Shown: positions 8,859-18,282, numbered from the stretch's first letter. The stretch: 64,000 nucleotides of DNA from Faecalicatena faecalis (GCF_012524165.2 NZ_JABACJ020000011.1:62001-126000); one strand, 5' to 3'. Numbers and translations are program-made. Notes: a model not told the origin generated them from the letters alone.

Positions 8859-9377
8859 CTATTGGATGAGGTTTAACGTATCGTCTCCGCTCCATTCTTT
8901 TGTTGAAACGACCTTCCATTCACGAATCTTGTAAAGCCCCTCATCAGCATTTTTGCCAGGAACAAGTGTCAGTATGACAGATAGGGCCTGCTTCTCACTG
9001 ATTGGTACAGTATAGGCGACAGTAGGCGAATCTGTAGAAAAATCTAATTCCAATTCTGTACTATTTCCGCCTTGTTTTGCATTCTCAAAAGTAAAATCAG
9101 ACAGACGTCTTTGGACTTCATGGTAGTAAGTGCTTTGTGAGGATTTGTAACTCTCGGTGAGGACTGCATCAATGGCATCGAGGATCTCCTCTGCCTCATT
9201 GGCAGCCGTGTAGTAAGCGGTCCTACGGTCAGCCAGTCTCTTACTGAATTTATAATCGCTCTGGGCACTAGAAAGTGATAATGTGGCAAATGTGACCAGG
9301 CAGAGGACCAGAAAGATGACCAGTAAAGAGGAGGAACCGATATTTACAAATGGGGCTGATTTTTTCTTAGATTCCAT
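8859..9377 (-). CDS. Small membrane-anchored pilus-associated protein
   Basis: 172 residues: short basic N-terminus, one hydrophobic helix (about residues 15-38), then an extracytoplasmic domain with a long helix and beta-rich end. This is the topology of type IV pilin-like or minor pseudopilin (GspK/PilX-like) proteins. The segment after Gly-14 lacks the Glu at +5 typical of prepilins, so it may be a non-cleaved partner. GGAGG precedes the ATG. It overlaps the end of the upstream operon gene by 11 nt, showing tight cotranscription. No named domain recognised. Confidence 0.65.
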   Translation of the reverse strand: MESKKKSAPFVNIGSSSLLVIFLVLCLVTFATLSLSSAQSDYKFSKRLADRRTAYYTAANEAEEILDAIDAVLTESYKSSQSTYYHEVQRRLSDFTFENAKQGGNSTELELDFSTDSPTVAYTVPISEKQALSVILTLVPGKNADEGLYKIREWKVVSTKEWSGDDTLNLIQ

Positions 9378-9828
9378 TGCCGGCCCTCCTTTGCAGATGA
9401 TGTGAAATATCCAGGGAATAGATGCTGCTGTTGTCGTCGGACTTTCTCATATCTAGTTTTCCATAAAGCATCTGGTCTTTTGTCCTTAAATCAACGGTCA
9501 AGACATAGACTCCATCCTGTTTGGGACAGCTTTGAAAATCCTGGTCGAAATAGATGGACATGCTGGCTGTCTTGTCTGTCCTGGCATCGGGATACTGGTT
9601 CAAAAGCAGTTCCAATGCAGAAGGGATGCTGTCGGAGACATCGATCAGTTCTGCCGCATTGGATACTTCCGTGACCGCCGCATTTAATGCCTTTGCGTCC
9701 CGGCTCAGCAGATGGGATTTTACAAAAAACTGCACACAAACAGCACTTGCGATAGAAAAGAATAAAATCGCAAGAATCAGTTCCAATAGGAACAGGCTGG
9801 AAGATTTGGCGCGGTTTCTGCGTATCAT
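9367..9828 (-). CDS. Prepilin-like protein with Glu+5 motif
   Basis: 153 residues. A basic start (MIRRNRAK) is followed by SSS-LFLLELILAILFF: if cleaved after Ser-11 a Glu falls at position +5, as in type IV prepilins that are processed by PilD and packed into a pilus. This is the clearest prepilin signature in the operon, although Gly/Ala before the cut is replaced by Ser. The rest is a small soluble domain of unknown fold. The start follows AAAGGAG and overlaps the upstream gene by 4 nt. It may be a major or minor pilin of this system; which one is not evident. Confidence 0.65.
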   Translation of the reverse strand: MIRRNRAKSSSLFLLELILAILFFSIASAVCVQFFVKSHLLSRDAKALNAAVTEVSNAAELIDVSDSIPSALELLLNQYPDARTDKTASMSIYFDQDFQSCPKQDGVYVLTVDLRTKDQMLYGKLDMRKSDDNSSIYSLDISHHLQRRAGNGI

Positions 9829-10331
9829 TGTGAACTCCTTTCGCTGTCAGAGGTGCTCCTTATACTTACAATGGAGGATGCCTTTTGTCCGTCCTGGTCA
9901 ATACAGGTGAAAGAAAAAGAACTGTTTCCAGCTTCTTTCATCGTGAAAGATTTAATTGGCAGGATCGTCTTACCAGAGGCAGCATCTGTCTGCACACCAT
10001 CTTTTACAAATAATTCTTTTAATTCATTTTGGTCTGTGTATATATAAGTGAAATAAGTCTCATCGCTGTATTCCTGCTCTAATATCAGGGCATCATGCCC
10101 GTCAAAGGTCCCAAGGGAAACATTCCCCTTCTCATCTCCCTGGTGGATTTTTTCTGTGATATAGGAGAGAGAAGTACCTGCTGTATAATTCAGTGAGGAA
10201 CGTTCTGTTGTGGAGCGGTAGATGTTCGTAGCAAGCAGGATGACTGTCAAAGCCGATACTGCAAATACGAAGAACAACGCCACAGGGAACAAAAAATCAA
10301 TCATATGGTTTCTCTGTGTACGGAAGCGCAT
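9825..10331 (-). CDS. DUF4860-like pilus operon protein
   Basis: 168 residues with a single N-terminal membrane helix (about 10-34) and an extracytoplasmic beta-rich domain. Sequence and context resemble DUF4860 proteins, which are found in type IV pilus-like operons of Clostridia. The ATG follows AAAGGAG and the gene overlaps or abuts both neighbours by a few bases, so it is cotranscribed. A role as a pilus subunit or minor pseudopilin is inferred from topology and operon position. Confidence 0.6.
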   Translation of the reverse strand: MRFRTQRNHMIDFLFPVALFFVFAVSALTVILLATNIYRSTTERSSLNYTAGTSLSYITEKIHQGDEKGNVSLGTFDGHDALILEQEYSDETYFTYIYTDQNELKELFVKDGVQTDAASGKTILPIKSFTMKEAGNSSFSFTCIDQDGQKASSIVSIRSTSDSERSSQ

Positions 10332-10333
10332 GA

Positions 10334-10663
10334 TCAGTCTCCTTTCTCAATAATGGTCACATCCGGCAGGATATTCGAGCCGATGACCTTATAGTCTACG
10401 AAAAAACGGTCCTCATCGTATGTCAGCCCATAATGCTCTTTTAGATAATCCAGGCTTTCAGGATAGGCCCCTTCTACGGCATAACAGTATGTGATATTGC
10501 GGTTCAGTGCATTTTCCAAGCTTTCCTTCTGTCGTCTTATGGAACTGGAGGAAAGTGATTCAATTCCCTGGCAGAACAGTACAATAATCAGTAAAAAGGC
10601 ACAGACGGATAGAAGGAACTTCCGGTATGTATTCTGTTTTTTCTGATATTGAAAACGTGCCAT
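10334..10663 (-). CDS. Small pseudopilin-like protein
   Basis: 109 residues: basic N-terminus (FQYQKKQNTYRK), one membrane helix (about 16-34), then a helix and a short domain with the phrase AVEGAYPESLDYLKEHYGL, a pattern recalling the region after the long helix in pilins and pseudopilins (xGxYPxSLxxL). AAGGAGG precedes the ATG. It lies between the PilC gene and the DUF4860-like gene. It lacks a clear cleavage site. Probable structural subunit of the same filament. Confidence 0.6.
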   Translation of the reverse strand: MARFQYQKKQNTYRKFLLSVCAFLLIIVLFCQGIESLSSSSIRRQKESLENALNRNITYCYAVEGAYPESLDYLKEHYGLTYDEDRFFVDYKVIGSNILPDVTIIEKGD

Positions 10664-10682
10664 AAGTACCTCCTTTATGTGC

Positions 10683-11735
10683 TTAGATGCTTGACATAAT
10701 GCCCATCAGCGGGAGCATGACAGACAGCAGTATGACTCCGACGATCAGGGAAAGAGCGATTACCAGGGTCGGCTCCAGTACGGCCAGTGCATTATTCATC
10801 CGGTTATCGATATCATCCTGATAGAGTCCTGCAATCTGGTTCATGACTTGATCCATAGATCCGGTCTTGCCTCCGATGGAAGCCATCCGGGCATACATTC
10901 CGGTGAATATACCTGCACTAAAAAGTGCCTCTGATAAGTCACTGCCCTCATTTATAAGCTCCTGGCAGCGGTCTATCTTTTTTTGAAAATCACTATCTTC
11001 ATTCAATGCGGTCACCAGCTCCATGCTGCGTTCTGGATTCAGTCCGCTGCTTAGAGTCAACGCCATACCGCTTGCAAAACGGCAGGCAGCGATCTCTTCA
11101 TAGATGGCTCTTGAGAACTTAAAGTGATAGGCAAGCTTACGAAAAGTTCGTTTTCCACGGGCTGTCCGTGTCGTATATAGAATGAGGGCCGCAATAATCA
11201 CGAGAATTACAATAAATATGATGGAATACCGGTTAATTGCGTTGCCCAGGTTCATCAGAGTCCGGGAAAATCCAGTCATCTCAGTACCAAGCTGGATGAA
11301 CACCTGGTTAAAAATCGGCATGACCTTTACAAGGAGGACGAGAATGACAACGACCATCATCCCAGCCATGATCAGTGGATAGGTAATGGCATTCTTAATA
11401 CTTTTGGCAATCGAGTCTTCTCTGTCATAGTGGTCGCCAAGTGCGGTCATTACCTCATCCAGAGTTCCGGTCTCCTCACCGATCTGGACCATATGGAGCA
11501 TATAGGCAGGGAATAGCCCGGTAGCGTCCAATGCCTGATAGAGACTTCCGGTCTCCTGGATATTTTCTAAAATAGCCTGTAAGATCTGCTTCTCATCCGC
11601 AGAAGAGGCATCCTCAAGCATAATGGTAATCCCTTCAATGGATGAAATCCCTGACTTTAAGATCAGGGCAATCTGCCCGCAGAAAGAGGAGACCTCTATA
11701 TTTGAAAATGGCTTTGCCTGCAATTGATTCTCCAT
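10683..11735 (-). CDS. Type II secretion/type IV pilus inner membrane platform protein (PilC/GspF)
   Basis: About 350 residues with two copies of the T2SSF domain (roughly 20-140 and 220-345), each ending in membrane helices, and the Gly-rich EEIAACRFASGMALTLSSG segment that starts the second repeat. PilC/GspF is the membrane platform that couples the cytoplasmic ATPase to pilus assembly. ATG at 11735 is preferred to the in-frame ATG five codons upstream because GGAGG lies 8 nt before it. It is the second gene of the operon, after the transglutaminase lipoprotein. Family assignment is strong. Confidence 0.88.
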   Translation of the reverse strand: MENQLQAKPFSNIEVSSFCGQIALILKSGISSIEGITIMLEDASSADEKQILQAILENIQETGSLYQALDATGLFPAYMLHMVQIGEETGTLDEVMTALGDHYDREDSIAKSIKNAITYPLIMAGMMVVVILVLLVKVMPIFNQVFIQLGTEMTGFSRTLMNLGNAINRYSIIFIVILVIIAALILYTTRTARGKRTFRKLAYHFKFSRAIYEEIAACRFASGMALTLSSGLNPERSMELVTALNEDSDFQKKIDRCQELINEGSDLSEALFSAGIFTGMYARMASIGGKTGSMDQVMNQIAGLYQDDIDNRMNNALAVLEPTLVIALSLIVGVILLSVMLPLMGIMSSI

Positions 11736-11756
11736 AAATGTGTCCTCCATTATCTT

Positions 11757-12695
11757 CTAATAAGAATATTTCACGATATAATTGCTTCCGTCACCAATAT
11801 ATTTCCCTACGGCCTTTGTACTGTTATTGGCGGCCAGGGTTGGGTCCATCAGGGACCAGTTCTTTCCGTCGAACTGGATGATTTTATCAATCCAGCCCTT
11901 CCCTTTGATGTATACACTTACCCAGGCATGGTAGGCCTCGCCGGAATATCCCACCTCCAGTTTCGTTGGAATGGACTGGGAACGCAGCATGGCAGCCATT
12001 AGGGAGGCATAATCGAAACAGATCCCAGTTCCTGTATCAAGGGTCTCATTCAGATTAGGAAGGTAGTCGGTCGGAGTGTCCTCGGCCTTCTTTTTATCAT
12101 AGGAAATATGATCTATGATATAATGATAAACATTTTTCACATAATCTAAATCGTCTGTCGACTGGCCGGACAGCTTTTTCCCAAGCTTAACAGCCTTGGA
12201 ATCCTCTGTGAACCAGACATATTGGTTGGGATATAAAAATGGTTTGAACTCATCAGCAATCGTGACATCCATGTCCTGAGAGAAAGCAATGGCATAGGAG
12301 TTGTCCTTTACATGCTCCAGAATCTCAAGATGGTATCCTCCATTACCGCCAGTCAGAGGGAAAGTCTCATAGGAGCTGCCTCTTAAGGTGTAGGTGTAGA
12401 TCGTACCATCGGGAACAGTGATCCTTAACTTTACTTTGTCGACGGTTCCTTTATACTGGACCATGACATATCCGTCGCTTGAGTTGGAAGCATCTATAGA
12501 AACAATTTCATTGCCATATACGACAGTTCCACTGGCCTGGGGAGCTAGAATCTGGAGCGTGCTCTCTCTTTTTTTCTGATCAGAGGCGGATGCATCGGAG
12601 ATATTATTGTCTTTGCCGGAGCAGCCAAAAAGAAAGGAGAACATGATGAAAGTTAAAAGAAATACACTTATATAAGGTGTGCTTCTTCTATCCAT
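11757..12695 (-). CDS. Transglutaminase-like domain lipoprotein
   Basis: About 312 residues. The N-terminus is a lipoprotein signal ending in the lipobox LFGC (cleavage before Cys), so the protein should be anchored outside the membrane. A beta-rich middle part is followed by a transglutaminase-core domain: TGTGICFDYASLMAAMLRS (Cys nucleophile), HAWVSVYI (His) and MDPT (Asp) form the usual Cys-His-Asp triad. Such domains act as peptidases or crosslinking enzymes. It is the first gene of the pilus-like operon; the ATG at 12695 follows GGAGG. Possible roles are wall remodelling for, or covalent modification of, the filament (inference). Confidence 0.85.
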   Translation of the reverse strand: MDRRSTPYISVFLLTFIMFSFLFGCSGKDNNISDASASDQKKRESTLQILAPQASGTVVYGNEIVSIDASNSSDGYVMVQYKGTVDKVKLRITVPDGTIYTYTLRGSSYETFPLTGGNGGYHLEILEHVKDNSYAIAFSQDMDVTIADEFKPFLYPNQYVWFTEDSKAVKLGKKLSGQSTDDLDYVKNVYHYIIDHISYDKKKAEDTPTDYLPNLNETLDTGTGICFDYASLMAAMLRSQSIPTKLEVGYSGEAYHAWVSVYIKGKGWIDKIIQFDGKNWSLMDPTLAANNSTKAVGKYIGDGSNYIVKYSY

Positions 12696-12882
12696 TACAT
12701 CAGGCCTCCTTTCCGGGTTTGATAGATTATATTTTCGTGAGTGGTGACGTATCCGTTTCAATTTGTCTTATCTTCTCATTGTATATCACGAGGGGGGAAA
12801 AATAAAGGTTTGGCGCATAAAAATATGATGTTTGTAACAGATTTACAAGAGATTTTGGCTTGATTGTAGGCATAAATCCAGG

Positions 12883-12911
12883 TTTACAGTATTTTTTCCT
12901 TATGATAAAAT
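12883..12911 (+). promoter_or_regulatory. Sigma-A-type promoter of the jetABC operon
   Basis: TTTACA (12883-12888), a 17-nt spacer and TAAAAT (12906-12911) lie 36 nt before the jetA start codon. The same intergenic region also carries the start of the divergent pilus operon; a TATAAT in that orientation is at 12726-12731 without a good -35. Confidence 0.6.
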
Positions 12912-12947
12912 AGGAACAGGCATCAAAATTAGAAGGGAAAATTAAAC

Positions 12948-14306
12948 ATGCAGATGCGTTTTGAGGTCCCGGACACCTTCTGGAGTTTATTCCGCTCGGT
13001 GAACCGGGATGTTTATATTGAAGCATTATTGACGATAAATGAAGAATATCAGTATAATAATTATTTTTTGACCCGTGAGGCATGCATTCAAGTTCTAAGT
13101 GATATGAATGCGAAAAAGAGATTTGAACTTCAGCGTGAAGAGGATGAGACAGAGTTTGATATGCTGGAGACACCTTCCTCACGTATTCTGAACTGGCTGC
13201 TCCGTAAGGGCTGGCTTAAGAGGATCGAGGACTATAATACGCTGGCGACAAATATTGTGATACCGGACTATTCTGCTATTTTTATTGATGCGTTCGAGAG
13301 GCTGACTTCGGAGGATATGGAGGAGACCGAGATTTATATCCAGAATGTCTATGCAACGCTATTCTCGTTTAAGAATGATTACAGGGTGAACCTGAATATG
13401 CTGCGTACGGCGCTGATCAACACGAGACGGCTCAATAAAGCGCTCCAGGATATGCTGCATAATATGGATAAGTTTTTCGCCCGTCTTCTGGATCAGAAGT
13501 CCTATGGAGAACTGCTCAAGGAGCATTTGGAAGGCTACGTGGAGGAGATTGTCCGTAAGAAGTATCATATTTTGAAGACTTCGGATAATTTTTATATTTA
13601 TAAGATGGATATTAAAAAGGTCTTAAGGGATATGCGTGAGGATGAGGAATGGATTGAGACTGTTCGTAACCGTTCCAGGGCGCAGGGAGATACGAGGGAG
13701 GATGTCCTGGATCTGCTGGATATGATTGAACGTGGATTTGATGATATCGAGCATCGGATTTCCAACATGGACAAAGAACATACGAAGTATGTCAGGGCTA
13801 CGGTGACAAGACTGAATTACCTGCTGAACGGTGAGACCGACACAAAGGGATTGGTCGTCCAGCTATTGAACCGGATGGCCGCGAGTGATAATTGTGAGGA
13901 AATGCTGAAATGCACGGGGCAGAAGATGAACCTGTCACTGTTAGAAATGATTTCAGAAAAGTTTCTGTACAAACGCCGGAAAGGACGCCAGGACTTCATC
14001 AGCCAGATGGCGCAGGAGGAAGTGTTAGAGGATCTGGACCGTGATGATGTGCTAAAGCTCAATAAGATCCAGGCAAGGTATAGTAAGAAGCAGATTGAGG
14101 AATTCATTGAGGCACATATGGATGGTGAGATCATGGATGCGTCAAAGATTCAAGTGAAAGATGAGGAGTCCTTTGAGAAACTGATTCTGGCATACGATTT
14201 GAGCACAAGAAGAAATAGTAAATATATGGTGATTGAAGAGGAGCCAGAGATGATCGAACAAGGGGGATATCGATATCCGGGGCTGAAGTTTGTGCGCAGA
14301 CGTTAA
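12948..14306 (+). CDS. jetA: JetA-like kleisin subunit of a Wadjet/MukBEF-type SMC complex (DUF5716)
   Basis: 452 soluble residues, mostly helical, with the N-terminal segment (FEVPDTFWSLFRSVNRDVYI) and overall character of DUF5716 JetA-family proteins, the kleisin (MukF-like) subunit of Wadjet complexes. In Wadjet the kleisin bridges the JetC ATPase heads and binds JetB dimers; the complex extrudes DNA loops and JetD cuts closed circular plasmids. The gene is the first of three with a promoter 36 nt upstream. The next gene starts 19 nt later. Here no JetD follows, so plasmid cleavage cannot be assumed; a chromosome-organising (MksBEF-like) role is possible. Confidence 0.8.
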   Translation: MQMRFEVPDTFWSLFRSVNRDVYIEALLTINEEYQYNNYFLTREACIQVLSDMNAKKRFELQREEDETEFDMLETPSSRILNWLLRKGWLKRIEDYNTLATNIVIPDYSAIFIDAFERLTSEDMEETEIYIQNVYATLFSFKNDYRVNLNMLRTALINTRRLNKALQDMLHNMDKFFARLLDQKSYGELLKEHLEGYVEEIVRKKYHILKTSDNFYIYKMDIKKVLRDMREDEEWIETVRNRSRAQGDTREDVLDLLDMIERGFDDIEHRISNMDKEHTKYVRATVTRLNYLLNGETDTKGLVVQLLNRMAASDNCEEMLKCTGQKMNLSLLEMISEKFLYKRRKGRQDFISQMAQEEVLEDLDRDDVLKLNKIQARYSKKQIEEFIEAHMDGEIMDASKIQVKDEESFEKLILAYDLSTRRNSKYMVIEEEPEMIEQGGYRYPGLKFVRRR

Positions 14307-14324
14307 GTAAGAGGAGAATTTTAT

Positions 14325-14969
14325 ATGATAGAGTATTACGAGCAGCTCATGCAGGAGGAACAGGAGGCAGTCACGGAAGTGATCCAGCTTTTATACCGCC
14401 AGACCTTTCTGCTGGAGCGAAAGTTTGATAAACGTGCCGGAAGGCTTTCCTTTGTGAAGGAGTACCGGACATGCAGTAAGCATTTGGAATTTTTGAAGGA
14501 ATATTTTAAGGTGGCAGGTGTCACCCTTTATGAGAATGCGCATATGGGATTGATCTATATCCAGGGTGAGAACTTGTGGGGAGAGAAGCTGCCAAGGCTT
14601 GCGACCATTTATCTGCTTGTTTTAAAGCTGATTTATGATGAACAGATGGCAGAGGTTTCTTCGAGCAGCCACATTGTGACGACGATGGGAGCGGTCAATG
14701 GGAAGGCCGGAGATTTTAGGGTCCTGAAAGGACTTCCTTCACCGACGGAGATGAGGAAAACAATTTCATTGCTAAAGAAATACCAGATTATCGAACCATT
14801 AGATGTTCTGGAAGAATTGAACGAACATACTCGTTTGATTATTTATCCCTGTATCAACGCAGTTTTGATGGGGGATGACATCCGGGAATTACTGAATACA
14901 TTTAACGAGGAGGAGAACATTGGAGACGAATCAGCCATTCAAGGCCATCTCGAAGATATGCCTGAATAA
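14325..14969 (+). CDS. jetB: JetB-like subunit (DUF4194, MukE-like)
   Basis: 214 residues, soluble, DUF4194-like winged-helix protein corresponding to MukE/MksE, which binds the kleisin. Supported by operon position between jetA and jetC, size and the pattern of two winged-helix modules (about residues 1-100 and 110-200). The start follows GAGGAG. Its last 50 nt overlap the start of jetC, so translation of the two is coupled. The JetABC order is that of known Wadjet operons. Confidence 0.78.
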   Translation: MIEYYEQLMQEEQEAVTEVIQLLYRQTFLLERKFDKRAGRLSFVKEYRTCSKHLEFLKEYFKVAGVTLYENAHMGLIYIQGENLWGEKLPRLATIYLLVLKLIYDEQMAEVSSSSHIVTTMGAVNGKAGDFRVLKGLPSPTEMRKTISLLKKYQIIEPLDVLEELNEHTRLIIYPCINAVLMGDDIRELLNTFNEEENIGDESAIQGHLEDMPE

Positions 14970-17900
14970 TTGGCATTACATAGACAGGAAAATATTAACT
15001 CTGAATGAGGGCATTAACTTTTTTACAGGACACTCTGGAAGTGGAAAGTCAACGGTGATCGATGCCCTTCAGATCGTGCTGTATGCAAATACAGACGGAA
15101 GGGGGTTCTTTAATAAAGCGGCGGCAGATGATTCTGACAGGTCCTTAATAGAGTATCTGCGTGGAATGGTGAATATCAGTGAAAATAATGAATCCCAATA
15201 TCTGAGAAATCATAATTTTTCCAGTACGATCGTGCTGGAGCTGGAACAGACGAATACCAAGGACAAACAGTGCGTGGGTGTTGTTTTTGATGTAGAGACC
15301 TCTACAAATGAGATCAGCCGGCTCTTTTTCTGGCACACAGGGGGGCTGCTCGCAAATGGATATCGTGCAGATAAGCGCTGTCTGACTACGATTGAGATGC
15401 GGGAATATCTGCAGAGGACCTTCCCGGGGGAACAGTATTACTGTGGACCCAGCAATGAAAGATTTCGGCGGCAGTTGTACGATATCTATCTGGGCGGACT
15501 GGATATGGAGAAGTTCCCACGTCTGTTCAAACGCGCGATTCCATTCCGCATGAACATCAGGCTGGAGGATTTTGTAAAGGAATATATCTGTATGGAGCAG
15601 GATATCCATATCGAGGATCTTCAGGAAAGCGTCATGCAGTATGGGCGGATGCGCAATAAGATAGAGGAGACCTTGGAGGAAATCCGCAGACTTACAGAGA
15701 TTCAGGAGAGCTTTAAAAAGTATGAGCAAGAGCGCCGGGAAGTTGGTGCGTGTACGTATCAGATCGATAAGCTGGAGATGATGCAGTTGCGAGCTAAGAT
15801 TCAGGAGCTGACAGACAGGATCGAAGGCCGCCAGGAGGAAATCAGCCGTCAGGAGACGATGCGGGCCAGATTGGAGGAAGAGGAGCAGAAGATCCAGAAG
15901 GATTATGAAGAGATTCTTCTTCGCATCAATAACAGTGGGTATTCCAATCTTGAGACAGAACTGTCCAACATCAATGAGACGCTGGAGCGGCTTGAGAACA
16001 GCAAGGCCAGATGGGAGCAGACTGCAGAGCGTCTGAACGAGTGGAAAGAAAAAGACATGACACCAAATCAGACAATCTGGGATATCGAGAAGTTCGAAAA
16101 GGGAACGATTTCAAAAGAGGAACTGAGTCGATTGAAGGATAGTTTGACAGAGCTAAGAGAGGAAGTTGAGGAGGAGCGCCGTGAGACGGACTCCCGTCTG
16201 CGCAGGATTAAGAAGGAAGAGCACGAGGCACGGGAAGAATTAAAGGAGCTTAAGCAGGGGCGCAAAGCCTATCCGAAGGAATTGGAAGAGGCAAGATATG
16301 AGCTTCGGACCCGGTTGGGCGAGCGTTGTGGAAAGTTTGTCAACGTGCAGATTCTGGCAGATCTATTGGATATTAAGGATGAGCGCTGGCATAATGCGGT
16401 GGAAGGGTATCTAGGCAATAATAAGCTTTTGCTTGTTGTCGAACCGAAGTATGCGAAAGCCGCTATGGATATTTATCAGGAGATGGATAAAAAACGATTT
16501 TTCCGGGCGGCTGTTCTGGACACGGAGAAGGTCATGGAGTCTGCGAAGAAGGGGGAGCATCAGGTACGTCCGGGAGCGTTGGCAGAAGAGGTGACAGCAA
16601 AGGAAGAGCATGTCAGGGCCTATATTGATTTCTTCCTTGGAAATGTGATGAAGTGCGAAAGCCTGGAGGAACTTCGTGACTGTAGAATCGGGATCACACC
16701 GGATTGTGTATTGTATCACAGCTACCGTCTGCAGCATATCAATCCCGAAAATTACACCCGGAGGGCTTATATCGGTGAGACGAGCATGCGTCAGAGGATT
16801 CGTCAACTGGATGAGAAGTGTCAGGCGTTCCAGAACGAGCGTCTTCCGCTTCAGGAGACATTGGAAGAGCTGAAAAAGATGGGACAGCTTGAAGGACTGC
16901 AGCAGCCGTTGGAGGACTATCTGGGATGGCTGTTCGATATGGATCGGATTGCCGGGAAAGAGCGCCGTAAGAAGCAGCTCACTGAACAGATGAGACAGCT
17001 TCGGGAAGAATCCGTTTCGGCATGGGAAGAGCAGAAGGCTGATCTGATGAGACAGCAGATCGATAAAAAGACGCAGATACAGAAGGTACAGGAGGAAATC
17101 TGGAAGAACCGGGAATTCATTCAGAAATGTAAAAGCGATAATTTGGAGATGAATGCACAGCTTGCAGACAGAGAGCGGTATTTTCACGAGGATGCCGGAT
17201 TTGAAGAGGCGTTTCGTAAGTTCATGGAGAGCCGCAAGTCTGTCAACTATGAGTATTTGAGGCGGCAGAGGCTGGGAGACCGGATTCCGATGGAGGAAAA
17301 GCTGGAACGCTCTTATCAGGCGTTGGTAGATGTGAGAAGCAGCTATATCCAGAAGTACCCGAACCGGACATTTTCCACCAGTATCAAGGACAACGGGCCG
17401 TATGATAAGCTGCTTGAGCGCCTTTCATGTGATCATCTGGAAAATTATAAGGATGCAGCCAGGGAGCAGGCACGGTCCGCAGTGGAGCATTTTAAGGATG
17501 ACTTTATTTTTAAGATCCGAAGTGCAATCCGGGAGGCATATCAGAGAAAGGACGAGCTGAATCGGATTATCAGTAAACTGGATTTTGGTAAGGACAAGTA
17601 CCAGTTCGTAATTACAAAGAACAAAGGCGCGGATGGGAAATACTATAAGATGTTCATGGATGATTCCCTGCAGATCAATCCATCGCAATTGACGAATGCC
17701 ATGGAGAATCAGCTCAATATGTTCACAATGGAGCATGAAGATCAGTACGGGGAGATGATGAACGAACTGATCAACATTTTCATCCCGCCGGAAAATGCCA
17801 CAAGAGAGGAACTGGAAGAAGCTAAGAAGAACATGGATAAATATGCGGATTACCGGACGTATCTGTCTTTTGATATGCAGCAGATCGTACAGGGCGAGAA

Positions 17901-18282
17901 GGATATGACGATTGGCTTAAGTAAGATGATTAAAAAGAACTCTGGCGGTGAGGGACAGAACCCGCTTTATGTGGCATTGCTGGCGAGCTTTGCACAAGTG
18001 TACCATATCAATCTGTCGCCGAAGATTCAGAGGAATCCTACAATACGTCTGGTCGTATTGGATGAGGCATTCTCGAAGATGGATGCAGAGAAGGTGGCAA
18101 GCTGTATTTCCTTGATACGCGGCCTTGGCTTTCAGGCGATCATCAGTGCGACTAACGATAAGATCCAGAACTATCTGGAGAATGTAGACAAGACATTTGT
18201 GTATGCAAATCCGAATAAGAGGCACATCTCGATACAGGAATTCGAGAAGACAGAATTTGAAGAACTGATCGAGGAGGAGTAA
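14920..18282 (+). CDS. jetC: JetC-like SMC ATPase (MukB/SbcC-like)
   Basis: 1120 residues. Walker A GHSGSGKST (37-45), long coiled coils (about 220-470 and 620-840) around a hinge region, ABC signature SGGEG (1008-1012) and Walker B VVLDEAFSKMD with Asp-1048/Glu-1049: a complete SMC-type ATPase. By analogy with Wadjet JetC and MukB it would dimerise on DNA and extrude loops. The start is TTG at 14920, 50 nt inside jetB, with GAGGAGG just upstream; the conserved N-terminal strand begins within 15 residues. It is the last gene of the operon; the stop is part of a 19-nt palindrome, and the next gene is a regulator, not jetD. Confidence 0.88.
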   Translation: METNQPFKAISKICLNNWHYIDRKILTLNEGINFFTGHSGSGKSTVIDALQIVLYANTDGRGFFNKAAADDSDRSLIEYLRGMVNISENNESQYLRNHNFSSTIVLELEQTNTKDKQCVGVVFDVETSTNEISRLFFWHTGGLLANGYRADKRCLTTIEMREYLQRTFPGEQYYCGPSNERFRRQLYDIYLGGLDMEKFPRLFKRAIPFRMNIRLEDFVKEYICMEQDIHIEDLQESVMQYGRMRNKIEETLEEIRRLTEIQESFKKYEQERREVGACTYQIDKLEMMQLRAKIQELTDRIEGRQEEISRQETMRARLEEEEQKIQKDYEEILLRINNSGYSNLETELSNINETLERLENSKARWEQTAERLNEWKEKDMTPNQTIWDIEKFEKGTISKEELSRLKDSLTELREEVEEERRETDSRLRRIKKEEHEAREELKELKQGRKAYPKELEEARYELRTRLGERCGKFVNVQILADLLDIKDERWHNAVEGYLGNNKLLLVVEPKYAKAAMDIYQEMDKKRFFRAAVLDTEKVMESAKKGEHQVRPGALAEEVTAKEEHVRAYIDFFLGNVMKCESLEELRDCRIGITPDCVLYHSYRLQHINPENYTRRAYIGETSMRQRIRQLDEKCQAFQNERLPLQETLEELKKMGQLEGLQQPLEDYLGWLFDMDRIAGKERRKKQLTEQMRQLREESVSAWEEQKADLMRQQIDKKTQIQKVQEEIWKNREFIQKCKSDNLEMNAQLADRERYFHEDAGFEEAFRKFMESRKSVNYEYLRRQRLGDRIPMEEKLERSYQALVDVRSSYIQKYPNRTFSTSIKDNGPYDKLLERLSCDHLENYKDAAREQARSAVEHFKDDFIFKIRSAIREAYQRKDELNRIISKLDFGKDKYQFVITKNKGADGKYYKMFMDDSLQINPSQLTNAMENQLNMFTMEHEDQYGEMMNELINIFIPPENATREELEEAKKNMDKYADYRTYLSFDMQQIVQGEKDMTIGLSKMIKKNSGGEGQNPLYVALLASFAQVYHINLSPKIQRNPTIRLVVLDEAFSKMDAEKVASCISLIRGLGFQAIISATNDKIQNYLENVDKTFVYANPNKRHISIQEFEKTEFEELIEEE

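Noticed and set aside
15145..15729. 194-codon minus-strand frame inside jetC
   Set aside because: Antisense shadow of the ATPase head region without promoter or ribosome site.
16411..17187. 258-codon minus-strand frame inside jetC
   Set aside because: Lies wholly opposite a well-supported SMC ATPase coiled coil, has no ribosome site or recognisable domain, and its Leu/His-rich composition is a mirror of the Glu/Lys/Arg-rich coding strand.
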